A stretch of 41,308 nucleotides of DNA from CAZRDB01 sp964598695 (GTDB lineage Bacteria > Armatimonadota > Zipacnadia > UBA1398). Under the pieces are notes generated by a model. That model had not been told where the DNA came from and searched no databases. It worked only from the letters and a program-made list of their open reading frames with translations. This document shows, piece after piece, positions 33,374-41,308 of the stretch (position 1 is the first letter of the stretch; each line of letters starts with the position of its first letter). The position numbers were made by a program, and so were the translations under genes. Location of the stretch: assembly GCA_964598695.1 (NCBI GenBank), contig CAZRDB010000018.1, positions 1-41,308 on the forward strand, written 5' to 3'.

Positions 33374-36300
33374 GTGCGGTGGCTCTTGGGGCTCGTTCTC
33401 GCACTGCTCGCATCACCGGCTCTCCCGTTCACCGTCACGGGGACGGTGAACGGCCCGGATGGCAAGCCACTCGCGGGGGCCGAGGTGCTGGCCACCTCGC
33501 CCTACTACACGGGCGGTCTCCAGCCCGAGCACCGCACGGCGACCGCGACCACGGGCGCCGACGGCGGCTTCTCGTGCGCGCTGGAGGTGCGGTCGGAGGA
33601 CTACCCTCAGGCCTTGGTCATCGTGCGGGCGCCGGGGCTCGCGCTCGGCTTCGCGGACGTCCGCGCGAAGGAGGAGACGGTCGAGATCCGGATGGAGGCC
33701 CCCGTCCCGCATGAGGGCCGGGTCACCGACTCCAAGGGTGGGCCGCGCGAGGGAGTGCGGGTTACGGTCAACTCCATCGACGTCCAGCGGCGCTCGAACG
33801 CCGGCACCAGCGGCATGAGCCACACGCTGCCGCAAGACCTCTTGCCCGAACTCACCACCACGACCGACACCGAGGGCCGGTACCGCTTCGCATGCCTCGG
33901 CAATGAGCCGTCCGCGATGCTCGCGTTCGAGGGGGACTCCTTCGGCCGGGCCGCGCTGTGGGTGAGCGCCGGGTGGGACGCCCGGATCCCGGATGCGGGA
34001 CGGCTGACCGTCCGCATCACGGGCGACGAGGTCGCGAAACTGGCGGGATCCTGGGCCCTCTGCGCGGGGCAACTCGCGGGGGAGGGAGGCGGGCTCTCGG
34101 CGCATGCGGCCACTCGGCTCGGCGCCGACGGTCTCTTCGAAGCCGGGCTCCTGCCCGCGGGCAGTTACATCATCACGGTCTACGGCACGACCGTGGACGC
34201 GCCCAAGGTCCGGGACCGGACGGTCACGGTTGTCGCCGACGAGACGACGGAGATCGAGATCGCGCTAGAGGCGATGGCGACGGTCCGAGGACGGATCGTC
34301 TCGGCCGTCGATGGGCAGGGCCTCGAGGGCCTGCGGCTGGGACTCCGGTCCGTCGAACGCGATGCGGAGGGCCTGGTGATGCGCCTCGGCGAGGCGGCCA
34401 GCGGTACGTCGGCGGCCGACGGCTCGTTCGCGCTTCGCTGCCTGCCCGGCACTCACGAACTCACGGTCTCGCCCCGTCCCGACACGGGGCCGCCTCCTGC
34501 CGAGGAGTGGGACCCGTACCGCTCTCCCACGCCGTTCGAGGTGACGATGGAGGGGATCGACCTCGGGGAGGTCGCCCTCCGGCGGTGCTACACGCTCCCG
34601 GTCCGCGTGGTCGACGCGAGCGGCGCGCCGGTCCCCGGGGTCGAGGTGGCTCTGGAGACGACCGTCAACAACGTGCGACACAGCTTCTCCACGGGCTCCA
34701 CGAGCAGCGCCGACGGGATGATCTACTGCCGGTTCCTCGACGGCCTGCACACGGTCAGCCGCGCGCGCGAGGTGGAGGTGGGTCCGGGCCTCGAGCCGTT
34801 CACGCTCGCGGTGGCGACGGCCGAGCTCTGTACGGCGACGGTGCGCGTCGTCGATCGCGACGGCGTGCCCCTCGAGGGCCTCGAGGTCATGGCCGAGTGG
34901 ACCGAGGAGACCCGGGGGACGACCGCGCATAACCTCGACCGCGCGGGGAGGACCGACCGAAACGGCCGCTGCACCGCCGAGAGGCTGAAGCCGGGGATCG
35001 CGTACTCGCTCAGCGTCTGCGAGCGCGGGACGGGCTACACCGAGACCGCCGGATGGACCGCGACGCCGGGCCCCGCGCACGACTTCGGCGACCTCGTCCT
35101 CCCGCGGCCGAAGGGGACGATCGAGGGGACCGTACAGGACGCCGAGGGCATCCCCGTCCCCTACGCCGCCGTCACCGCGATCGACTCCGGGGTCGAGGTG
35201 AAGACCGAGGCCGACGGCCGCTTCGTGCTCCCGCGTGCGGCCGCCCGCTCCCAGGTCGTCGTCGTCGAGGCGGAAGGCTACGCGCTCGAGGGCATCGTCT
35301 GCGCCCCCGGCGCCCCTGTCGCGGTTGTGCTTCAGCCCGCGCAGGCCGCAACGATCGGCGCCCCCGTGCCGTGCGCCGCCCCGCTGAGCCCGCCGGCCGC
35401 CGCGCTGGAGCAGGTCTCGGCACGCGCGGCTTCCGACCTCGCGCGGCTGGCTACGGCGACCGACGAAGCCAGCGCGCTGCGCAAAGAGGCCCTGCTCGAG
35501 CTGCTCGGACGGATCGCCCCGGACACGGGCTTCGCGATCGCGGCCGAGCAGGGGGCTTCCGACGCGCCGGCTAAGCGCGGTCTCGCGCTCGCGCACCTCG
35601 AGGACGACACCGACGAGGCCCTGGCGCTGCTGCGTGACGCGGGCGCGCCGGGCGTGACGGCGCCTCCGTTGCTGCGCGCGGCCGAGCGTCTGCTCCGCGC
35701 CCGGCCCGAGATCGCGCGGGCGTGCCTGAGCACGGCGCTCGACCTCGTCCGGAGCCAGGCGACTCGCTCGCCTCAAGACCTGGTCGAGATGGCCCGTCTG
35801 GGCGAGCTGCTCCTGCGCGCCGGCGACCCGCGCGGCGAGACCGTACTGCGCGAGGCGGCGGCAGAGGCGGAGACCCTCGGCTCGGATTACCACAGCGTGC
35901 GAGGCCGCCAGCGGGTTGGCGTGCATGTCTGCGCGCTCGAACCCGAACTGGGCCTCACGTTGCTCACAGGGACGAGCGGCACCGGACCGGTGCCCCTGTG
36001 CCTGGGCCGCGCGCTCGATCGGATCGCGCGGAAGGACACCTCCGCGGCGGCCCAGCTGGCCGACGACCGGGGCGCGATGCTTGTGGGCGATGACAAGCGG
36101 GCGGCGGTGGCGCCCTACCTCTGGAGGGCCGATCCGGCCGCCGCTCGTGCCCTGATCGAAGGTCGGCTGGGGCCTGACGAGCCATCGCTCGCGTTGGGTC
36201 GCGTGGCCTGTGTGGCCGAGGGCGACGAGCGCTGTCGCCTTCTCGAGGAAGCCGCTGGACCGCCCGACCGTCGCGTGCGGGGCATGACGCGCGCGATCGA

Positions 36301-36793
36301 GGCCGAGTGCGCGGCACGGATCGCGTGTCTCGCCCGGCGGCTCGGGTACAGCCAGCCGCGGCAGCTCGCGCTCCGCGCGCTGCTTCGGTGGGCCCGGCGC
36401 GCACCGACCCACTCGGCCGACTGGTCGCTCGGACGGGTCGCCGGCCTCGCGGAGGCGCTGGCCCCCGTGGCACCCGACACCGTTCGCGCGCTCGTCGAGT
36501 GCGAGCTGGCCGTGTGCGGCGGGAGCGCCTACCCCACCACCTGGGTCGAGCTGCTCCATGCCGCCGCCGCGTGTGACCCCGCGTGGGCCCTGGAGCTGCT
36601 CGAGCGCCACGGGGGCCAGATCACGGCACGGTCCGAGCTGCACCGGATCGACGCCTACCAGGCGATCGGCGCCGCGCTCGCGACCACGCCGGAGACGCGT
36701 GAGTGGGAGCTTCTCGCGGAGCAGCCCGCCGACCAGAGCAACCTGAACGCCAACGCCCAGGACGGCGAACTCGGCTTGCTCGTCGAGGAGTAG
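33374..36793 (+). CDS. Large exported protein: carboxypeptidase-regulatory-like repeats plus alpha-solenoid (copy 1)
   Basis: GTG 33374, with AAGGGG 7 nt upstream, opens a 1139-residue protein with a signal peptide (LLGLVLALLASPALP). Residues from about 20 to 665 hold some six beta-sandwich repeats of the CarboxypepD_reg-like/CNA-B type. Each has a core like VTGTVNGPDGKPLAGAEV, then TxxDGxF, for example RGRIVSAVDGQGLEGL, VRVVDASGAPVPGVEV and EGTVQDAEGIPVPYAAV. The C-terminal 470 residues are helical pairs like a TPR/HEAT solenoid (RIACLARRLGYSQPRQLALR). There is no sorting motif or membrane anchor. It is followed 32 nt later by a paralogue of equal design. It is probably a surface or periplasmic structural protein. 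Function unknown. Confidence 0.8.
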   Translation: MRWLLGLVLALLASPALPFTVTGTVNGPDGKPLAGAEVLATSPYYTGGLQPEHRTATATTGADGGFSCALEVRSEDYPQALVIVRAPGLALGFADVRAKEETVEIRMEAPVPHEGRVTDSKGGPREGVRVTVNSIDVQRRSNAGTSGMSHTLPQDLLPELTTTTDTEGRYRFACLGNEPSAMLAFEGDSFGRAALWVSAGWDARIPDAGRLTVRITGDEVAKLAGSWALCAGQLAGEGGGLSAHAATRLGADGLFEAGLLPAGSYIITVYGTTVDAPKVRDRTVTVVADETTEIEIALEAMATVRGRIVSAVDGQGLEGLRLGLRSVERDAEGLVMRLGEAASGTSAADGSFALRCLPGTHELTVSPRPDTGPPPAEEWDPYRSPTPFEVTMEGIDLGEVALRRCYTLPVRVVDASGAPVPGVEVALETTVNNVRHSFSTGSTSSADGMIYCRFLDGLHTVSRAREVEVGPGLEPFTLAVATAELCTATVRVVDRDGVPLEGLEVMAEWTEETRGTTAHNLDRAGRTDRNGRCTAERLKPGIAYSLSVCERGTGYTETAGWTATPGPAHDFGDLVLPRPKGTIEGTVQDAEGIPVPYAAVTAIDSGVEVKTEADGRFVLPRAAARSQVVVVEAEGYALEGIVCAPGAPVAVVLQPAQAATIGAPVPCAAPLSPPAAALEQVSARAASDLARLATATDEASALRKEALLELLGRIAPDTGFAIAAEQGASDAPAKRGLALAHLEDDTDEALALLRDAGAPGVTAPPLLRAAERLLRARPEIARACLSTALDLVRSQATRSPQDLVEMARLGELLLRAGDPRGETVLREAAAEAETLGSDYHSVRGRQRVGVHVCALEPELGLTLLTGTSGTGPVPLCLGRALDRIARKDTSAAAQLADDRGAMLVGDDKRAAVAPYLWRADPAAARALIEGRLGPDEPSLALGRVACVAEGDERCRLLEEAAGPPDRRVRGMTRAIEAECAARIACLARRLGYSQPRQLALRALLRWARRAPTHSADWSLGRVAGLAEALAPVAPDTVRALVECELAVCGGSAYPTTWVELLHAAAACDPAWALELLERHGGQITARSELHRIDAYQAIGAALATTPETREWELLAEQPADQSNLNANAQDGELGLLVEE

Positions 36794-36825
36794 CAGGCAC
36801 GCCGCGTGACGGAGTGGAGGAGCCA

Positions 36826-39800
36826 ATGCGCCCGCTGATGTGTCTTCTGTGCGCGCTCTGCGCGACGCCCGCCCTGGCGATCGAGGTGCGGGGAACGGTG
36901 GTCGACCAGGCCGGCAGCCCGGTTGCCGGGGCCGCAGTGGCGATCGTGTTCGATGTCGTGGGCGAAGGCGGAGTGGAGACCCGCACCGTGTCCGCCACCA
37001 GCGGACCGGACGGTGCGTTCTCCTGTCCCGTGCCCGACTCCGCAACAGACCGCGAGGGGTGCTCCCTGCTCGTTCGCGCGGCAGGGTACGCGCTCGAGCA
37101 CCGCGCGTTGGGAGAGCCGGTCGAGGACCCGCTCGTCCTCCGGCTATCGCCCGTTGCCGAGCGAACGGGGCGCGTCACCTGCGAGGCCGGCGCGCCCCTC
37201 GCCGGGGTGACGGTACGGCTGGCGGCGGTTGAGGGGACGCGCGTCGTGCGAGGCGCCACGGTGATGATCGCCCACCCGCTCCCCTCGTCGTGGGCCGCCG
37301 ACACGGCGACGACCACCGACGCCGACGGGCGGTATGCGCTCCGGTACCTGGCAGCCGGCGCGCGGCCGATCCTGGAGTTCGCCCACCCCGCCTATGGCAC
37401 GGTCCAGCTCGCGACGGGCCACGGCTGGGACCTGTGGCTCCCGCGGGCCGGGCGGTTGCGCGTCCGCCTGGCCGGCGCCGACGGTAAGTGGCGGACCGGC
37501 GTAGGCGCCCACTGCTGCGCCGTGGTGCGGACCTTCCCCGCGACGACCGTGGAGTCCGATCTACCGTCCACCCCCGACGGCGCGTTCGAGGCGCCGGCGC
37601 TGCCCCCGGGCGCCTACCGTGTGGAGCTGTCCGGGCAGCCGGACGGCGGACCGCAGGCTGCGCCGCTCGCCAGCATCGAGGTGCGCTCGGGGGAGACGAC
37701 CGAGGTCGAGATGGCCGTGCGCCCTCTCGCCGCCGTGCGCGGGCGACTCGTGGCGGAGGAGAACGGCGCGGGCATCGGCGACCAGGAAGTCACCCTGTCT
37801 GACAACGCCGGTCTCGGGCTGCCGTCCCGGTCGGCCGTGAGCGGCGACGACGGCTCCTTCGAGATCCGCTGCCTGCCTGGGACCTACCGCCTCTGGACAC
37901 GCCCCGCGAGTGAGGACCCCGCGACCACCGAACGGTGGATGCTCGGCCCGATCCAGCACTCGGTCCGCGTGGCGGAAGACGACGTGGCCCTCGGCTCGAT
38001 CGTCCTGCGGCGCGGCTACGTGCTGCGTGGCCGTGTGGTCGACGCCTCGGGCGCACCCGTGCCGACGGCCACCGTCGCCGCAGGCCGGCTGGAGGCCGAC
38101 GGAACCACAAGCACCTGCAGCGTCAGCGTCGACGATTCGGGCTGCTTCGACATCCCGCACCTCGCGGCGGGCGCCTACGAGGTGCACGCGACTGCCGGGC
38201 CACTCGCGACGGCCCGAGGCGCCGAGGTGCAGCTCGGCCCCGCCTCGGCGCCCATCACCCTGACCGTCGAGGCCGGCTTGCTCTGCTCGCTCCGCGCACG
38301 GGTGGTCGACCGCGTGGGCGCGCCGATCTCGGGCGTGACCGTCGAGGTCGATGCCTCGCCCGATGAGGCGGAGGCGTCGGCAGGCGTCATCCTCCGTCAC
38401 CGAGCGTGGCGGATGATGGGCGTCGAGATTGACGACACGGACGCTCCGTCCCGCACCGGCGACGATGGGGTCTTCACGATCGTGGGGCTTCCTCCGGACC
38501 GTGACTACGCGCTTACGGCGACGATGCGCGGCCTCGGGCGCGTGGTCTCCGCCTCGTGGCGGGGCGAGCCCGGCCGCGAGCACGACTTCGGCAGCCTGGT
38601 GCTCGATCGGTCAGCCGGCGAGATCGTGGGCACGGTGCGCGATGCGGCAGGTCTCCCGATCGCGGGTGCGTCGGTCACCGCGGTCGCTCCGGGCTCGAAG
38701 GCGACGACCGATGCCGAGGGGCGGTTCTCCGTCGCCCGCCTCACCGATCGTCCGCAGATCGTCGTCGCACAGGCGCCCGGGCGCCTTGCCGAGGCCGCCG
38801 TCTACCGCCCCGGCAACACGCTGGCGATCGTGCTCGAGCCGGAGGCGCCGCCGGCCTGCCTCGCCGCGGCGGCTCCCTCGGTAGCCGGCCCCGAGGCTGC
38901 GACGGAGAGGGCGCTGGTGGCCGGGCTGCTCATCGACGCGCTTCGGCTGCTGGAAGGAGAGACGCTGCGGGGTCCGGCCGCCGAGCTGGCCGGGGCCCTG
39001 GCCCTGCTCGACCCCGCCGCGGCCGAGAGCCTGGTCGCCGAGCTGGGGCTGCCACCCACCGCCCCACCCACACTGGGCAACGGGGAGGTCCACGCGCTGA
39101 ACGCACTCTCGGCGGCACTCGTCGCGATGGAGAGCACGGGCCGTTCCGCGAACGAGCGCATCCGGGCGCTGGTCGGCGCGGCCGAGACCCTGCGCGCAAG
39201 CCATCCCGACTCCGCGCTCCGCTGCCTCCAGGTCGCGGCCAGCCTGTGCCCGCAGGTTGCCAGTCGCTCCCGCGAGGAGGTGCTGGACGCCGCGAAGCTG
39301 GGTGCGCTGTTGCTGGAGACCGGAGACGCCGCCGGCGCGGAGATCCTTAGCGCCGCGGGACGGGAGGCCGCCACGCTCGGGAACGAGTACCAGAGCCAGG
39401 TTGTCGCCGGTCAGGTCGGCGCACGGCTGTGCGCGCTCGATCCGGACGCCGGGCTTCGGCTCGTCGAGGGCGTCACGCACCCGCAGGTGCGGGCGGAGTG
39501 CCTTCGGCTCGCGGTCGGCTACACGGCGCTTGCCGGCGACGTCGCCCGCGCGGCCGCGATGGCCGAGGCGCTGCGCGGCACTCCGCAGGAACGCCAGGCC
39601 CTGCTCGAGCTACTGCCGCACCTCGACAGCGTCCCCGCGCCGCAGGCCGAGGCGATCCTGCGGGGCATCCCGGACCCGGCTCTGGCGCTGGCTCGAGCGG
39701 CCACGCGCGTCGAGGCGTCGCGTCGCGGCAGCCTGCTCGCGCGCGCGGCCGACCTCTCGGAGCGGCTGTACCCGTGGTGGACGCACGGCGCGCCGGCGCC

Positions 39801-40237
39801 CCGGACCATCGCGGCGGAGATCGCGTGCCTCGCCGACCACCTCGGCTACAGCCAGTCGCGCGCGCTCGCGGCGCGGGCGCTGGTCGTCTGGGCGGAGCGA
39901 CCGCCGTGGGTCGAGACCGAGATCGAGGCCGCGACGCTCGCGCTGGCGCGGCCGCTGATCCACGTCGCGCCGGACCTCGCCCTCGCATTGCTGGAGGGGC
40001 TCGAGGCGGGACTCGACCCGACGACCGCAGACGCCGAATGGCCGGCGGTGATCGCGGTGACGGCGGAGCTGGACCCCGCCCGCGCCGTGGCGCTGGCCCG
40101 TGCGCACCTCCGCACGGAGAGCGCGTCCGAGTGGGCGAGGACGGCGTGGACGCTCGCCTCGATCGCCCAGAGCGTCAAGCTGTCGCCCGAGGAGCGTGAG
40201 GTGCGGTACCTCGTCGGGGAGCCCCGGAGGCCGCAGC
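36826..40237 (+). CDS. Large exported protein: beta-sandwich repeats plus alpha-solenoid (copy 2, 3' end in gap)
   Basis: The ATG has GGAGGAG just upstream. The signal peptide is LMCLLCALCATPALA. About six repeats follow (VRGTVVDQAGSPVAGAAV, LRGRVVDASGAPVPTATV, VGTVRDAAGLPIAGASV), then the helical half. Paralogy with copy 1 is clear: EIACLADHLGYSQSRALAAR against RIACLARRLGYSQPRQLALR, and KLGALLLETGDAAGAEIL against RLGELLLRAGDPRGETVL. At least 1137 codons precede gap 3, nearly the full length of copy 1 (1139), so only a few codons are probably lost. The two genes look like a tandem duplication that has since diverged. The shared cap-like region (conserved GYSQ) may be a binding site. Confidence 0.8.
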
Positions 40238-40403
40238 NNNNNNNNNNGGGGTCCCCGTGGGGGGGGCCCGGGGGGGCCCGCCGGGGTTGGGGGGGGTGGC
40301 CCTAAAGGGGGGGGTGGTGTAGATGGGCGAGTAGGGGCTGGGCCCACAGAAGGTGGCGCCGGCCCGCAGGGAATCCCAGGCGCTCCAGGCATCATAGTCT
40401 CGG
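40238..40403. other. Assembly gap 3 (10 N), poly-G sequence and short upstream region
   Basis: Ten N (40238-40247) are followed by G/C runs up to about 40315, probably low-quality read ends. The next 85 bases up to the sigma factor start are more normal but hold no gene I can support. An in-frame TAG at 40395-40397 limits how far upstream the sigma factor can start. Confidence 0.8.
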
Positions 40404-41308
40404 GTGAGCCCTGTGGCGATCGGTGACGCGCGCTTGGTGGAGCAGACGAGAGCGGGAGACCGCGAGGCATTCGCGGTGCTGCTCCACCGGTACCGTGACG
40501 CCGTCTTCGGGGTGGCGCTCCACCACACGGGCGACCGCCACGACGCGGAGGACCTGGCCCAGGATGCCTTCGTCCAGGCCTACGCGCGGCTCGCCGAGCT
40601 GCGCGACCCCGGCCGATTCGCCCCCTGGTTGTTCGCGATCACCCGCAGCCTCGTGGGCCGCTGGGCACGCGCGGAGCGGCGACGGCCCCATCTCTCGGAA
40701 GCCGAGCCGGCCGTCGACGGCCCGGAGGAGCCCGCCGCCACGCGCGATCTCGTCCGGCGCGCGCTCGCGGCACTCCCGCCCGAGAACGGTCTCGCCGTCA
40801 CCCTGTTCCTGATCGACGGCTACACCTACGGGGAGATCTCGGCGTTTCTCGACGTGCCGGAGACCACGCTCAAAGGTCGGATCGAGCGCGGCAGGCGGCG
40901 GCTCAAGGAGGAGATGATCACGATGCTCAGGGAGCACCTCGACGAACAGAAGCCGGGCCGCGAGCTGGAGGAGATGGTCCTCCGGCGCGTGACCGGCGCG
41001 GAGATCTGGGCCGACGACGCCCACCGGCGCCAGGGGGCGCTGCCCGGCTTCCTCTTCCTCCTCGACGGTCGCCTGGCGCGGTTCGTCTTCCAGGGCGAGG
41101 GCGGCTCCTCGAGCCTCGAGGCCCGGGCCCGCCTCGTGCCGGAGGGCGCGGAGCCGGTCCGCGCCTACCGGTCACTGAGCGACCCGAACCGGCTCTACGT
41201 CTTCGGCCGCGGCCGTCTCGAGCCGGGAGGGCAGATCGTCGCCGACGGCCCCTACCAGGCCCGACCCGCGATCCGTCTCGTCCCACGCGACGAACCCGCG
41301 GGCGCGGA
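40404..41308 (+). CDS. ECF-type sigma factor with C-terminal extension, 3' end outside window
   Basis: The frame runs from GTG 40404 (or GTG 40413) to the window end without a stop, so at least 301 codons. Region 2 is clear: AGDREAFAVLLHRYRDAVF then DAEDLAQDAFVQAYARL and FAPWLFAITRS. Region 4 is ALAALPPENGLAVTLFLIDG with the helix-turn-helix YTYGEISAFLDVPETTLKGR followed by RRRLKEEM. Ordinary ECF factors end here, at about 180 residues. This one continues for over 115 residues with a beta-rich stretch (GFLFLLDGRLARFVFQ, RLYVFGRGRLEPGG). Extended ECF factors often sense a signal through the added domain instead of a separate anti-sigma. It may control the exported-protein genes upstream. Confidence 0.9.
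   Translation, partial: MSPVAIGDARLVEQTRAGDREAFAVLLHRYRDAVFGVALHHTGDRHDAEDLAQDAFVQAYARLAELRDPGRFAPWLFAITRSLVGRWARAERRRPHLSEAEPAVDGPEEPAATRDLVRRALAALPPENGLAVTLFLIDGYTYGEISAFLDVPETTLKGRIERGRRRLKEEMITMLREHLDEQKPGRELEEMVLRRVTGAEIWADDAHRRQGALPGFLFLLDGRLARFVFQGEGGSSSLEARARLVPEGAEPVRAYRSLSDPNRLYVFGRGRLEPGGQIVADGPYQARPAIRLVPRDEPAGA

Noticed and set aside
34265..37045. Minus-strand open frame of over 900 codons opposite the giant protein
   Set aside because: It has no start context or domain match and is explained by GC-rich codons on the other strand.
40175..40528. Minus-strand frame across gap 3 with a fairly protein-like stretch (DYDAWSAWDSLRAGATF)
   Set aside because: It spans ten N and poly-G, overlaps the sigma factor start and is too short to support. 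It might be worth a look if the gap is closed.
1..41308. tRNA, rRNA, CRISPR or transposon signals
   Set aside because: No cloverleaf, rRNA segment, regularly spaced repeat-spacer array, transposase or terminal inverted repeats were recognised by reading. A dedicated tRNA and repeat scan was not possible.

Overview
The window is a 41.3 kb stretch of very GC-rich bacterial chromosome, most likely from an uncultured organism assembled from short reads. It contains three runs of exactly ten N (1678-1687, 29883-29892, 40238-40247). Each is flanked by artefact: Illumina adapter sequence after the first, poly-G tracts beside the other two. Secretins, lipoprotein signal peptides and exported proteins point to a diderm (two-membrane) bacterium. 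The phylum cannot be fixed from the sequence. Armatimonadota or Planctomycetota-like lineages would fit the many exported repeat proteins, but that is only a guess.

Layout. 1-2.1 kb: a possible gene fragment at the left edge, a GC-rich hairpin repeat, and a leftward GH127-like glycosidase split by gap 1. 2.5-6.2 kb: prmC (release factor methyltransferase), an exported alpha-solenoid protein and a small protein with two helix-turn-helix units. 6.3-12.3 kb, leftward: the glutamate synthase operon gltB-gltD. 12.5-16.0 kb, rightward: a two-gene operon of P-loop ATPases behind a promoter packed with repeated operator-like sites. 16.2-17.3 kb: dprA. 17.3-21.5 kb, leftward: a membrane-anchored beta-propeller-like protein, queA and a TPR lipoprotein whose end overlaps queA. 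21.8-28.9 kb, rightward: a 2H phosphoesterase, a small lipoprotein, three consecutive secretin-family proteins and a YfcE-type phosphodiesterase. 28.9-30.4 kb: a phosphohexomutase split by gap 2. 30.4-40.2 kb: exported proteins, namely an M60-like metalloprotease with a PKD domain, a protein with EF-hand-like loops, and two tandem paralogues of about 1140 residues that join beta-sandwich repeats to an alpha-solenoid; the second ends in gap 3. 40.4 kb to the end: an ECF sigma factor with a C-terminal extension that runs off the window.

How the genes fit together. Housekeeping genes (prmC, gltBD, dprA, queA, mutase) alternate with lineage-specific exported proteins. The lipoprotein and three secretins form one rightward block that looks like an outer-membrane channel module without inner-membrane or ATPase partners. 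The best candidate for an undescribed system is the ATPase pair at 12.5-16.0 kb: two different P-loop ATPases with overlapping stop and start codons, the second carrying a winged helix and a long helical tail, under what looks like a strongly self-controlled promoter. No tRNA, rRNA, CRISPR array, transposase or integrase was recognised.
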